Notes: a model not told the origin generated them from the letters alone. 27,310 bases of DNA from JAENVU01 sp031430375 (GCA_031430375.1 JANPBJ010000088.1:1-27310), one strand, 5' to 3'. Positions 15,672 through 25,070 are shown, counted from the first letter of the stretch. Numbers and translations: made by a program.

Positions 15672-16613
15672 CTAGCCCCGGCGCTCGCGGAACCAGTGCA
15701 GAGTGCGCGCAACGCCTTCGTCGAGAGAAGTGAACGGCTTCCACCCGAGCTCGGTCTCGGCTCGGCGCACATCGAGTGCGGAACGTGCCAGCTCACCCAC
15801 GCGTGCGGGCGCATAGCTCGGCTCGTGCGCCGACTTGGTAACTCGCGCCATCGACGCGTAGAGCTCGTTCACACTCGTCTCGACCCCGGTGCCGATGTTG
15901 ATGATGCCGTTGCCGCGTTCACCGGCCCGCGCCAACGCATCGACCACGTCGTCGACGAACACGAAGTCGCGCGTCTGCTCGCCGTCACCGAAGATCGTCG
16001 GGCGCTTCCGGTCGAGGAACAGGCCGGTGAAAATTGCGACCACGCCGGCTTCGCCGTGCGGGTCCTGCCGGGGTCCGTACACGTTCGCAAATGCGGTGGC
16101 CGCGAACTCCAGACCGTGAATCTGTTGGTAATAGAAGAGGTAATCCCCGCCCGCTTTCTTGGCCACTCCGTAGGGCGACTCAGGGCGTTGCGGATGCGTC
16201 TCGGGGGTGGGGATCTGCTCAGGCGTCCCGTAGATCGTGCCTCCGGAACTCGCGAACACCACTTTGCGGGCACCGGCGGCAACCGCGCCTTGGCAGACGT
16301 TGAGCGTGCCGATGATGTTCACCTCCGCATCAAACTGCGGCCGCGCCACCGAGACGCGCACGTCGGCCTGCGCGGCCAAGTGAAACACCACATCAGGCTT
16401 CCGGGATTCGATGAGGTCCGAAATCGCCGCGTTGCGAATGTCGATCCGATGGAACGAAAACCGTCGATCCCCCACCGCACGCGCCCCGGCGAGGTTCGCC
16501 AGTGACCCGCTGGACAGGTCGTCGGCCACATCGACCGACCAACCGTCGGCTAACAACCGGTCGGCCAACGTCGATCCGATGAATCCTGCCCCGCCGGTGA
16601 TCAACGCTTTCAA
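15672..16613 (-). CDS. NAD-dependent sugar-nucleotide epimerase (GalE-like)
   Basis: This extended short-chain dehydrogenase has 313 residues. It has the NAD motif TGGAGFIGS (residues 6-14), the active-site stretch ASSGGTIYG (121-129) and catalytic YxxxK (Tyr148, Lys152, in YGVAKKAGG). The later stretch NVYGPRQDPHGEAGVV and the C-terminal WFRER are typical of UDP-glucose 4-epimerases of the actinobacterial type, which interconvert UDP-glucose and UDP-galactose. A UDP-arabinose/xylose or UDP-glucuronate epimerase role is also possible, since Ugd and Uxs are encoded nearby. The ATG start at 16613 overlaps the stop of the nucleotidyltransferase gene in ATGA. It is the third gene of the operon starting at 18441. 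The precise substrate is not resolved by sequence alone. Confidence 0.85.
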   Translation of the reverse strand: MKALITGGAGFIGSTLADRLLADGWSVDVADDLSSGSLANLAGARAVGDRRFSFHRIDIRNAAISDLIESRKPDVVFHLAAQADVRVSVARPQFDAEVNIIGTLNVCQGAVAAGARKVVFASSGGTIYGTPEQIPTPETHPQRPESPYGVAKKAGGDYLFYYQQIHGLEFAATAFANVYGPRQDPHGEAGVVAIFTGLFLDRKRPTIFGDGEQTRDFVFVDDVVDALARAGERGNGIINIGTGVETSVNELYASMARVTKSAHEPSYAPARVGELARSALDVRRAETELGWKPFTSLDEGVARTLHWFRERRG

Positions 16614-17614
16614 TGCGCCCCCGTAACCTCAAGCCGAGCGTCCGCACCCAGCACCGTTGCAGTGATCGTTGCGCCCGCCGGAACCTCGACCCCGGCGAAC
16701 ACCACGCTGTTACTGATCGCGACACCGGCGCCGATGACCGATCCGGCCCCCAGAACGGTCGCGACCACGCGGGCTCCCGCTTCGACCCGAGCGCCCGCCC
16801 CCACGAGCGATGGCCCCACGATTTCGGCCGACGGGTCGATCAACGCTCCCGGTTCGGTCCACACTCCAGAGCTGCGTTCGGTCGCGCCCGGCGAAGGCGG
16901 GAACCCCACTCGACCTGCCAGGACGTCGCGGTGGGCCTCGAGATACTTCTCCGGGGTGCCGATGTCGAGCCAATAGCCCTCGGAACGCATTGCGTACAGC
17001 CGGCCCGGACGTTCCAGCATCCGCGGGAACGTTTCGCGTTCGATGGAGACGTTGAGGCGGGGCGGAATCGATGCCAGAACGGAGGGCTCCAACACATAGG
17101 TCCCGGCGTTGATCCAGTTCGTGGGGGCCTGTTCCCGCGGTGGCTTCTCGACGAACGCGATCACCTCACCATCGTCCCGGGTGGGCACCACGCCGAACGC
17201 AGACGGGTCTTCCACCCGCGCCAACGAGATCGTGGCCTCGGCGCCACGCGACTCGTGGAACCCGACGAACTCATCGAGATCGAGATCGGTGAGGACGTCG
17301 CCGTTACACACGAGCACCCGCTCATTGATGCCATCGGCGGCAAAACGAATCCCGCCGGCAGTTCCCAGTGGCTCGTGTTCCACCACGAAGCGAAGCTTCA
17401 CATCCCCGAAGCGCTCGTCGGCGAAATGCGCCTTGAACGCGTCGGGGAGATACCCCAGCGAGAGCACGGCCTCATCCACTCCGAACGAGCCCAGCCATCG
17501 GAGCTGGCGCTCGAGAAACGCCACATTCACGATGGGGAGGAGCGGCTTCGGCGTCGTAAAGGTCAGTGGCCTCAAGCGGGTGCCCGCGCCGCCGACCAGG
17601 ACGACCGCTTTCAC
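16610..17614 (-). CDS. Sugar-1-phosphate nucleotidyltransferase, ManB-like (mannose-1-phosphate guanylyltransferase)
   Basis: This cytoplasmic enzyme of 334 residues makes an activated sugar. It has the N-terminal GGAGTRLRPLTFTTPKPLLP signature (residues 8-27), the metal-binding NGDVLTDLD (104-112) and the EKP stretch. Its C-terminal domain is a left-handed beta-helix with hexapeptide-like repeats (about 245-325: VGAGARVEAGARVVATVLGA). This build is that of actinobacterial ManB, which makes GDP-mannose, but glucose-1-phosphate thymidylyl- or uridylyltransferases share the N-terminal motif. The start is GTG at 17614, overlapping the upstream TGA in GTGA; the downstream epimerase overlaps by ATGA, so three genes are coupled. 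GDP-mannose would feed the DPM1-like transferase encoded in the next operon. Confidence 0.85.
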   Translation of the reverse strand: MKAVVLVGGAGTRLRPLTFTTPKPLLPIVNVAFLERQLRWLGSFGVDEAVLSLGYLPDAFKAHFADERFGDVKLRFVVEHEPLGTAGGIRFAADGINERVLVCNGDVLTDLDLDEFVGFHESRGAEATISLARVEDPSAFGVVPTRDDGEVIAFVEKPPREQAPTNWINAGTYVLEPSVLASIPPRLNVSIERETFPRMLERPGRLYAMRSEGYWLDIGTPEKYLEAHRDVLAGRVGFPPSPGATERSSGVWTEPGALIDPSAEIVGPSLVGAGARVEAGARVVATVLGAGSVIGAGVAISNSVVFAGVEVPAGATITATVLGADARLEVTGAH

Positions 17615-18441
17615 GGCGTTGACGAGCTGGTACTGCCTGCCGGGCTGCTACTGACACTGGTGGAGGACGAATCCGTGGCCGCCGGAACCGTCGTACTCGA
17701 TACGTCGCCCGCGGGCGCCGATGGCGCGGTGGTCGAACTCGGGATCGCCGACTGGCCCTGCAAGTCCTCAATGCTCCCGAGCGCCTCGTTGGATCCGGGC
17801 GGCTGTTCGAGTTTGTCGGTCTTGGGCGCGAAGTAGATCGCGATGATGTCGCCATTCTTCATGTGATAGTCGGCCGGGTTGCCGGAACGCGGCTTCGTGG
17901 GCCACGGCTTACCGGCGGTTCCCACCTTCCATTGCACCTCGCTCTTGACCTTGGCCTCCGGGCACTTCTGGCCGTTGCGGTACGACACGTCCGGAACCCA
18001 TTGACTCCAGAGCTTGATCGACGTCTTCGACACCTCGGACTGGGCGTAGGAGAGGTACTTGCCGAGGGTGGCCTTCTTGCCCGACTCATCGCTCGAGCGC
18101 GGGTGGGCGTGGATCAAGAAGTCGGCGTGGGAGTGAATCCCGGCCACTGGAGTCGCCGCTTCATCCGGGCTGCCATCGCGACCATGGAAAAACGGAACCG
18201 CGGGCTCCCACGTGCCGCAAACGCTGACGCCAAGATAGGCGTGGATGTGGTCGCCGAGCTTGGGCGCTACCTGCTGCAGATCTTGGCGGTCCTGGTAGCT
18301 CAACACAATCAGCAGAACGCCAACCGCGGCGATCGCGAGCGTGGAGATCATCCAGCCCCGAGATGCACCGGCGCGTTTGGGCTTGCGCACCTTGGATCGG
18401 ATCCGAGCGCGGCTGTACTTACTGGGCTTTGGTTTGGCCAT
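17611..18441 (-). CDS. Conserved actinobacterial membrane-anchored protein with HxH motifs
   Basis: This 276-residue protein has a very basic N-tail (about residues 1-28, Lys/Arg-rich), one membrane segment (30-49), an extracytoplasmic domain and a Ser/Thr/Pro-rich tail (about 235-276). The domain holds three HxH motifs (HIH 65-67, HSH 103-105, HAH 111-113) in the order GDHIHAYLGVSVCG, then GIHSHADFLIHAHP, plus two Cys (75, 160). This looks like a metal-binding or active-site cluster. I recall similar hypothetical proteins in actinobacteria but no assigned function. The ATG start at 18441 has TAACCT ten bases upstream. The stop overlaps the GTG of the ManB-like gene, so it leads the operon and may be a glycan-linked surface protein. 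The frame continues upstream to 19314, but that part is antisense shadow of the WbbL-like gene. Confidence 0.7.
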   Translation of the reverse strand: MAKPKPSKYSRARIRSKVRKPKRAGASRGWMISTLAIAAVGVLLIVLSYQDRQDLQQVAPKLGDHIHAYLGVSVCGTWEPAVPFFHGRDGSPDEAATPVAGIHSHADFLIHAHPRSSDESGKKATLGKYLSYAQSEVSKTSIKLWSQWVPDVSYRNGQKCPEAKVKSEVQWKVGTAGKPWPTKPRSGNPADYHMKNGDIIAIYFAPKTDKLEQPPGSNEALGSIEDLQGQSAIPSSTTAPSAPAGDVSSTTVPAATDSSSTSVSSSPAGSTSSSTP

Positions 18442-18451
18442 GGCGGGCGTC

Positions 18452-18457
18452 AGGTTA
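18452..18457 (-). promoter_or_regulatory. Candidate leaderless -10 element of the HxH-ManB-GalE operon
   Basis: On the minus strand TAACCT is followed by ten bases and ATG (18441). It lies in the 34-base gap behind the WbbL-like gene, so the downstream operon can be transcribed on its own as well as by read-through. Confidence 0.4.
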
Positions 18458-18475
18458 CCCGCTGGCCACCCGAAA

Positions 18476-19455
18476 TCAGGGACGCCCCGGTGCTGAATCT
18501 GATGCGTGATGCAACCGCCGCGCCCGGACAACGGCGAAACCCGCCGCGACTCCGGCCCTCGCCGCCAAGAATCCGGCTGCAACGGGGAGCGCCGCTCGCT
18601 TCGGCCCGGTCCACCACTTCTCCGCGTACCGATACGCCGCGAGGTGGTGCAACGCAATCGAATGGGCCGGTCTCGCAGCCCGGCTGGTGCCCACAACGTG
18701 GACAACCCGGGCGGCCGGTTCGTAGCGGATGCGGCGGCCGCTGGCCCCGATCGACCGGCACACATCAACGTCCTCGAGGAACAGAAAGAAGCGCTCGTCC
18801 CAGCCACCCACTGCATCGAGCGCGTCGCGCCGGAACCACAAGGCGGCGCCCGACACCCAGTCGACATCGCGTGAGGCCAAAGGATCCGCATCGAGTTGCC
18901 GGTAGGCGACCGTGAAGCGGTTCCTCGGTGCCACCGAGCCCAAGACCGCGTGTCCGAGCGCGACCCCCGCCCCGGGCGCGGACCGAGCCGACGGGTACAC
19001 GGAGCCGTCGGGATTGGTGATCTTCGGACCCACGACGGCGACCTCGATGTCAGCGCGAAACGCGTGCAGAACTGACACCGCAGATCCCGGCTCCAGATGA
19101 GCGTCGGGGTTGAACACCGCCACGATCGGCGCGCGAGTTGCGGCGATTCCCAGGTTTGCGGCACGCGCGTATCCGAGGTTCGCGCCGGGGCGAAGCACCG
19201 TGACGCCTGGATGGTGGGCGCGCAGGGCGTCGACCGAGCCGTCTTCGGACCCGTTGTCGACCACCACGATTTCGGATATCCCCGCACTCGTGTCAGCGAC
19301 CAGGGCCTCCACACAATCGGTCAGCATCGACCCTGACCGATAATTCACCACGACGGCCGCCCACTGCTCAGGCGCCAACCGCTGAGTCTCCAACCGCTGA
19401 GGCGACGCCTGCTGAGCTGCCACATCGGGCGGCCCCCCGGATGACCCGTCGGCAG

Positions 19456-19459
<4 letters not shown>
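18476..19459 (-). CDS. WbbL-like GT2 rhamnosyltransferase
   Basis: This 327-residue GT-A family 2 glycosyltransferase has VVVDNGSEDGS (residues 66-76) and ANLGYARAANLG (93-104). AVFNPDAHLEPG (114-125) takes the DXD position as NPDA, and SGAALWFRRDALDAVGGWDERFFLFLEDVDVC is the GGFDE-type acceptor loop of WbbL-type enzymes. Members transfer L-rhamnose from dTDP-rhamnose to a lipid-linked acceptor; in mycobacteria WbbL builds the arabinogalactan linkage unit. RmlB heads this operon, which supports the rhamnose call, but the donor is inferred. The ATG start at 19459 overlaps the stop of the DPM1-like gene in ATGA. The last gene of a six-member minus-strand operon, it ends 35 bases before the next start. 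Confidence 0.85.
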
Positions 19460-20161
<702 letters not shown>

Positions 20162-20169
<8 letters not shown>

Positions 20170-21148
20170 CCTGAGCCTCGAACTCGGCTCGATACCACGC
20201 GAACGTGCGCTCGAGCCCTTCCCGGAGTTGCACCTCGGGTTCCCAGCCGAGGAGAGATTTCGCGAGGCTGATATCGGGCTTGCGCTGCATAGGGTCATCG
20301 ACGGGGAGATCTTCGAACACGATCTTCGAGCTCGACCCGGTGATGTCGATGACGGCTTCGGCGAGTTCAAGGATCGTGAACTCGTTGGGGTTCCCGATGT
20401 TCACCGGACCCACGTAGTCGCAGTTCAACAATGCGTTGATCCCCCGGATCTCATCGTCCACATAACAGAACGACCGGGACTGCTTGCCGTCTCCGTAGAC
20501 GGTCAGCGGCTCGCCGTGCAGCGCCTGGACCAAGAAATTGGAGACGACGCGACCGTCACGGGGGCGGAGCCGAGGTCCGAACGTGTTGAAGATGCGGATG
20601 ATACGGACGTCGAGATCATGACTCCGGTGATACGCAAGGGTCAGTGCCTCGGCGAATCGCTTGGCTTCGTCGTACACACCCCGGGGACCGATCGGGTTCA
20701 CGTGACCCCAGTAGTCCTCGGTCTGCGGATGCACTAAGGGGTCGCCGTACACCTCGCTCGTGGAGGCCAGAAAGAACCGTGCGCCCTTCGCGAGCGCGAG
20801 GCCAAGCATGTTGTGGGTGCCGAGCGATCCCACCTTCATGGTCTTGATGGGATGTTCCAGGTAGTCGACCGGACTGGCCGGGCTCGCGAAGTGCAACACC
20901 GCGTCCACGCCACCCGCCACGTGCACGAAGTTCGTGACGTCGTAGTGCTCGAACGTGAACTCTTCCCGGCCGAGGAGACCCTCCAGGTTCGCCATCCGCC
21001 CGGTGAGGAGGTTGTCGAGGCCGACCACGTCCCAGCCCTCGGCCACCAACTTCTCCGACAGGTGCGACCCAAGGAATCCGGCTGCGCCGGTGACCACCGC
21101 ACGCCGTCGGGGCGCGTCGGTCCCACGGCGCCGCGGATGGTCGGTCAT
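20162..21148 (-). CDS. uxs: UDP-glucuronate decarboxylase (UDP-xylose synthase)
   Basis: This extended short-chain dehydrogenase of 328 residues converts UDP-glucuronate to UDP-xylose with bound NAD, in the cytoplasm. It has VVTGAAGFLGSHL (residues 18-30) and the family-specific FASPASPVDYLEHPIKTM (87-104), which gives the identification. The catalytic Ser/Glu stretch is STSEVYGDP (129-137), and YxxxK is Tyr159-Lys163 in VYDEAKRFAE. It ends with WEPEVQLREGLERT, as usual. The ATG start at 21148 overlaps the ugd stop in ATGA, and ugd makes its substrate, so the two form a two-step module. The frame continues upstream, but the homology begins at this ATG. UDP-xylose implies a pentose in the surface glycan. 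Confidence 0.92.
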
Positions 21149-22443
21149 GAGCGGCCCACGCCCTCGTAGACGTATCCGAGGCGGCGCAGCGCAGCCGGGT
21201 CGAGGAGGTTTCGAGTGTCGAGCACCGTCGGAGTCTGCAACATTTCCGCCACCCGCACGAAGTCCATCCAGCGGAACACGTCCCATTCGGTCAGTACGGC
21301 AAGGGCCATCGCCCCATCGCACACCTCGTACGGGTCGGCGACGACTTCGAGACCTGGGACCATCGCGGCGGCGCCTTCGCCGGCGGCGGGGTCATACGCA
21401 CGCACCGTGGCGCCTTCTTCGATGAGCCGCCGCACGATCACGAGTGCCGGCGAGTCCCGCAGGTCGTCGGTGTTCGCCTTGAACGTGAGTCCCCAGCACG
21501 CGATGGTCACGCCTTGGAGCGTTCCCCCCACGAGGTGGGTCAGCTTCGTGACCATGCGCTCGTGCTGTTCCTGGTTGACTCGCACGACGCCTTCGAGCAA
21601 CGAGAAGTCGTAGCCCGCGGTGCGCGCCGCGTAGAGCAACGCCTGGGTGTCCTTCGGGAAGCACGACCCGCCGTAGCCCGGTCCGGGATGGAGAAACTCG
21701 AACCCGATGCGTTGGTCGTAGCCCATGCCCAGCGCGACCTCGCGTACATCCGCGTCGACTGCTTCGCAGAGGTTCGCGATCGCATTGACAAACGAAATCT
21801 TCGTGGCCAAGAACGCGTTCGACGCGTATTTGATCATCTCGGCCGACGCTGGGTCGGTCACGAGAATTGGCGCGTTCAGGTTCTTGTACAGCTCGGAAAC
21901 CCGGACCGCGACCGACGCATCAGTGCAGCCGATCACCACCCGGTTCGGCTCGAGGAAGTCCCGAATACTCGTCCCTTCACGGAGGAACTCCGGATTCGAC
22001 GCGACCATCACATCTTCGGGCGGCGCTCCCGCCTCGGCCAGTACCCGTTGCACCATCCGCGTGGAGCCCACCGGCATGGTCGACTTGTTGATGACCACCG
22101 TCCCGGGACGCAGCACCGGCGCGATCTCACGCGCCACGGCGTCGACGAATGAAAGATCAGCCGAGCCGTCTTCGGCCTGCGGAGTGGGGACACAGAGGAA
22201 GACAAATCCCGAAATGCTCGCAGCGTTCTTGGCGCCGAGGACAAACCGCAGACGGCGGGACGACAATCCTTCGGCCAGCAGCTCTGGCAGGCCGTCTTCG
22301 AGGATCGGCACCTCGCCCTTGTTCAGGCGCTCGACGCGCTCCGCGTCAATATCGGCACACACCACCTGGTGGCCCAAGTGCGCCAAACACACCGCCGTCG
22401 TGAGCCCCACATACCCGGCTCCGATAATCGCAACGTCACTCAT
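21145..22443 (-). CDS. ugd: UDP-glucose 6-dehydrogenase
   Basis: Ugd oxidises UDP-glucose to UDP-glucuronate with two NAD. The 432-residue protein has the N-terminal NAD motif VAIIGAGYVGLTTA (4-17), the conserved INKSTMPVGSTR and FLREG stretches, and the catalytic cysteine region GYGGSCFPKD (Cys261). In the C-terminal NAD/UDP domain it has CWGLTFKANTDDLRDSPA. All match the family. The ATG start at 22443 is supported by GGAGAAG just upstream, one of few Shine-Dalgarno sequences here, and it overlaps the stop of the preceding mini-ORF in ATGA. Its own stop overlaps the start of uxs, coupling production of UDP-glucuronate and its use. Confidence 0.96.
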   Translation of the reverse strand: MSDVAIIGAGYVGLTTAVCLAHLGHQVVCADIDAERVERLNKGEVPILEDGLPELLAEGLSSRRLRFVLGAKNAASISGFVFLCVPTPQAEDGSADLSFVDAVAREIAPVLRPGTVVINKSTMPVGSTRMVQRVLAEAGAPPEDVMVASNPEFLREGTSIRDFLEPNRVVIGCTDASVAVRVSELYKNLNAPILVTDPASAEMIKYASNAFLATKISFVNAIANLCEAVDADVREVALGMGYDQRIGFEFLHPGPGYGGSCFPKDTQALLYAARTAGYDFSLLEGVVRVNQEQHERMVTKLTHLVGGTLQGVTIACWGLTFKANTDDLRDSPALVIVRRLIEEGATVRAYDPAAGEGAAAMVPGLEVVADPYEVCDGAMALAVLTEWDVFRWMDFVRVAEMLQTPTVLDTRNLLDPAALRRLGYVYEGVGRS

Positions 22444-22538
22444 CGCTTCTCCGCTCTTGGCCCTGCGGGCCGAGCCGCTCGGGCCACGCTCCGCTGATCG
22501 GTCGGCTCGTGCCGCGTGCCCGTGTTCGTTCCGCTCAT
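22440..22538 (-). CDS. Mini-ORF (32 codons) between rmlB and ugd
   Basis: An ATG at 22538 (minus strand) is preceded by GAGGA five bases upstream. It opens a 32-codon frame that ends in a TGA overlapping the ATG of ugd (ATGA, 22440-22443). The peptide begins MSGTNTGTRHEPTDQ and is Arg-rich, Ala/Pro-rich and without hydrophobic segments, so it is probably disordered. Ribosome site, length and exact overlap with ugd fill all but 10 of the 105 bases between two operon genes. I recognise no family. It may be a real small protein or a translated leader that couples ugd translation to rmlB. Chance occurrence cannot be excluded. Confidence 0.45.
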   Translation of the reverse strand: MSGTNTGTRHEPTDQRSVARAARPAGPRAEKR

Positions 22539-22548
22539 GGAGTCCTCA

Positions 22549-23565
22549 TCATTTGGCTGCCGATTTGGCCCACGCGTCTTCGACGACGGGAGCGCGATCC
22601 TTCAGGGGTTCCCACCACTCGCGGTGCTCGCCGTACCAGCCAACCGTGGCGCGAATACCGGCTTCGAACTCGATCGTGGGGACCCACCCAAGCTCGGTGC
22701 GCAACTTCGTACTGTCGAGCAGATAGCGACGATCGTGACCGGGACGATCCGGCACGATCGTCTTCAGTGACGCGGGCTTGCCCGCCGCGTCGAGCACCAG
22801 ATCCGCGATCTGCGCGATGCTCGCCTCCACCCCGCTCCCCACGTTGTAGGTCTCGCCCAGCCGACCTGCCTCGAGGACGAGCTCGATGGCCCGGCAGTGG
22901 TCCATCACGTGAAGCCACTCGCGTTGGTTCGCGGTGGACTCATACAAGGGCAGCGATTCGTCGTTCAGCGCACGGGTCGTGAAGAGCGGCACCAGCTTTT
23001 CGGGGAACTGAAACGGGCCGTAATTGTTCGAGCAGTTCGTGATAGTGATCGGCAACTCGAAGGTCTCGGCATACGCCCGTACGATGTGGTCCGCGGCGGC
23101 CTTGGACGCGTTGTACGGCGTGCGCGGGCGATAGGGCGAGTCTTCGGTGAAGGCGCCGGGGTCATCCAGTGCCAAGTCGCCGTAGACCTCGCACGTCGAG
23201 ACGTGATGGAACCGCTGGGTACCCGCTCGACGGGCCGCATCACACAGGACCTGAGTTCCGAGTGCGTTGGTCCGCATGAACAAGCCCGGATCCAAGATCG
23301 CCAGGCTGTTATGCGACTCGGCCGCGAAGTTCACGATCACATCCACTCCGTGGTCCTGGAGCGCGGCGAGCATCCGAGGGCCATCGGCGATGTCGGCCTC
23401 GATGAACGTGATCCGGTCCTCCAGGTCCGCCAAATTGGGGCGATTCCCGGCGTACGTGAGGAGGTCGACCGCAACAACATCATCGTTGGGGTGGCCCTCG
23501 ACCCAATGCCGCACGAAGTTCGAACCGATGAACCCGGCAGCACCGGTCACAAGGAGCGTAGGCAT
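22549..23565 (-). CDS. rmlB: dTDP-glucose 4,6-dehydratase-like enzyme (RmlB), catalytic Asp replaced by Cys
   Basis: This extended short-chain dehydrogenase of 338 residues opens with LLVTGAAGFIGSNFVRH (4-20). It has YxxxK (Tyr151-Lys155, in TPYNASKAAADH), the NCSNNYGPFQFPEKLVPLF stretch, and the dehydratase tail REWLHVMDHCRAIELV. Known RmlB enzymes convert dTDP-glucose to dTDP-4-keto-6-deoxyglucose and carry the active-site Thr-Asp-Glu in STDEVYG. Here it reads STCEVYGDL, so Asp is Cys125 while Glu126 is kept. The DNA TGC is clear. Whether dehydration still works this way, or the substrate differs, is open. No RmlA, RmlC or RmlD gene lies in the window. The ATG start at 23565 has TAGAAT six bases upstream, so this is the first gene of the surface-glycan operon. 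Confidence 0.85.
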   Translation of the reverse strand: MPTLLVTGAAGFIGSNFVRHWVEGHPNDDVVAVDLLTYAGNRPNLADLEDRITFIEADIADGPRMLAALQDHGVDVIVNFAAESHNSLAILDPGLFMRTNALGTQVLCDAARRAGTQRFHHVSTCEVYGDLALDDPGAFTEDSPYRPRTPYNASKAAADHIVRAYAETFELPITITNCSNNYGPFQFPEKLVPLFTTRALNDESLPLYESTANQREWLHVMDHCRAIELVLEAGRLGETYNVGSGVEASIAQIADLVLDAAGKPASLKTIVPDRPGHDRRYLLDSTKLRTELGWVPTIEFEAGIRATVGWYGEHREWWEPLKDRAPVVEDAWAKSAAK

Positions 23566-23571
23566 CAGGGG

Positions 23572-23577
23572 ATTCTA
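23572..23577 (-). promoter_or_regulatory. Candidate leaderless -10 element of the rmlB operon
   Basis: On the minus strand TAGAAT, close to the consensus TATAAT, is followed by six bases and ATG (23565). It is one of the best -10 matches in the window. No ribosome site precedes the start. The 62-base gap to the upstream LCP gene otherwise shows nothing. Confidence 0.5.
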
Positions 23578-23627
23578 GATGCCCCGGAAGTGCGCCCGGT
23601 CAGTGTGGAACAGGTCGATCTTGGGGA

Positions 23628-25070
23628 TCAGCAGGCAGGGACACCGGCGAGAACCGGGTTGGACCCGGGTCCCTCCGAGGACTTCGAACCACTGCCCTTG
23701 GCCGCCGTAGTGCTCGACGTTGCTGGTGGTTTGGTCCCCTTACCCGGGCTGCGGACGCCCTTCCAGTCGGCACCGATGACCACCGCGACGTCCGCGCCAG
23801 CCAACGCCGGATCCTCGATGAGCACTCCGACCCCACTGAGATACCGAGCTGCGAGTTCGGCCTTGGCCAGGGTATTCGGTGCGTACCGGACCTGCGTGAT
23901 CGCGGTGTCCGACACATTGCCGATAGGACTCGTTGCCGCGGGACCGAACGCCCGCTCCTGGAACGCGGCAAGCGAACGGCCGGCTTCGCCGTTGAGCTTT
24001 TTGTTGCCGTTGAGCACCCGCACCGTGACGTCGGCAGGCTCGACCTTCGCCGGTGCCGCCGGGGCCTCGCCGAACGCGCGGAGCCGAGCAAGGAGCTGGT
24101 CGGCCTCGGGCTCCTTCGCCACGAGGCGGTTCGCGTTCGACGGCGACGGGATCACCGGCAGCGTCACCATTTCCAACGCCCCTGGCTGGGCGGGATCCAC
24201 ATTCCGGAACGTCTTGACCAGCCGGAGGATGTCGTCGGTGCTCAGCTGCTCGTCGACGGTGAGCTTCGGAACCACGGCGTTCGCGATGTCGATGGCGGCG
24301 AGCGGGTTCTCGCCTGCCTTCGCCGAGGCGGCCGCCGCCAGCTTGCGAATGAAGTCCTGCTGTCGGTTGATCCGATCGAGGTCACCCCGACGACTCGCAT
24401 CCGTCCAGCGTTCGGTCTGAGGATCCTGGATCTCCAGATGGCGCGCCCGCACATACGCCAACGCGTTGTTGCCGTCGAGAGGGGTGCACCCCGCGAAACC
24501 GATCGAGAGTCCCGAATATCTATCGCGCGCCGGGCCATCGAAAAACACCGGGATTTTCCCCACCGCGTCCACCACTCCGATGAACGCTTGGAAGTTCACC
24601 TGCACGTAGTGGTTCACGCTGATGTTGAAATCCGACTTCATGGTATCGATCACCTGTTGCGGCCCATCGTTGAACGCCGCGTTGATCAGGTCACGACCCT
24701 GGCCAGGGATCTCTACCAACAAGTCACGCGGGAACGACACCAGCAGGTTCGTCTTCTGGGTGGGATCCACGTGCAAGACCATCATCACATCGGCGCGCTG
24801 GCCACCTTGTTCCGCCTTGGAACCAAACGCGCTCTCCTGAGTGGCGTTCTCCACGAACGCTCGGGAATCGGACCCGATGATGAGGTAGTTGCCACCCTCG
24901 GCCGGCCCCTCCGGAAACGTGAGGCCATCGATCGTGGCGACATTGTCGAGCGTGTCGCCAACCTTGAGGTTCAGACCCACGATCCCAGTCCCCATGATGA
25001 GGAGCGCAGACGGTAAGGCGATCAGGTATCGATGCCGGAAGACACGCCAAGAGGCGGGGGTCAGAGCCAC
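23628..25070 (-). CDS. LCP (LytR-CpsA-Psr) family glycopolymer transferase with LytR_C domain
   Basis: This 480-residue cell-wall enzyme would ligate undecaprenyl-linked polysaccharides to peptidoglycan outside the membrane. It has a short N-tail, one membrane anchor (about residues 16-34) and the LCP core. The core has NYLIIGSDSR, RADVMMVLHVDPTQKTNLLVS, SFPRDLLVEIPG and RRGDLDRINRQQDFIRKL, with the conserved Arg and Asp residues of the pyrophosphate-binding site. After about residue 335 a LytR C-terminal domain follows (VTVRVLNGNKKLNGEAG), then a Ser/Lys/Gly linker and a Cys at the end. The start is GTG at 25070 with TACCAT nine bases upstream. It sits directly upstream of the polysaccharide operon, in line with a role as ligase of its product. 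Confidence 0.9.
   Translation of the reverse strand: MALTPASWRVFRHRYLIALPSALLIMGTGIVGLNLKVGDTLDNVATIDGLTFPEGPAEGGNYLIIGSDSRAFVENATQESAFGSKAEQGGQRADVMMVLHVDPTQKTNLLVSFPRDLLVEIPGQGRDLINAAFNDGPQQVIDTMKSDFNISVNHYVQVNFQAFIGVVDAVGKIPVFFDGPARDRYSGLSIGFAGCTPLDGNNALAYVRARHLEIQDPQTERWTDASRRGDLDRINRQQDFIRKLAAAASAKAGENPLAAIDIANAVVPKLTVDEQLSTDDILRLVKTFRNVDPAQPGALEMVTLPVIPSPSNANRLVAKEPEADQLLARLRAFGEAPAAPAKVEPADVTVRVLNGNKKLNGEAGRSLAAFQERAFGPAATSPIGNVSDTAITQVRYAPNTLAKAELAARYLSGVGVLIEDPALAGADVAVVIGADWKGVRSPGKGTKPPATSSTTAAKGSGSKSSEGPGSNPVLAGVPAC

Noticed and set aside
17611..19314. 567-codon minus-strand frame that joins the HxH protein to upstream sequence
   Set aside because: The part upstream of 18441 is out of frame with the WbbL-like gene and shows shadow composition; the HxH protein starts at the ATG at 18441 next to a -10 element.
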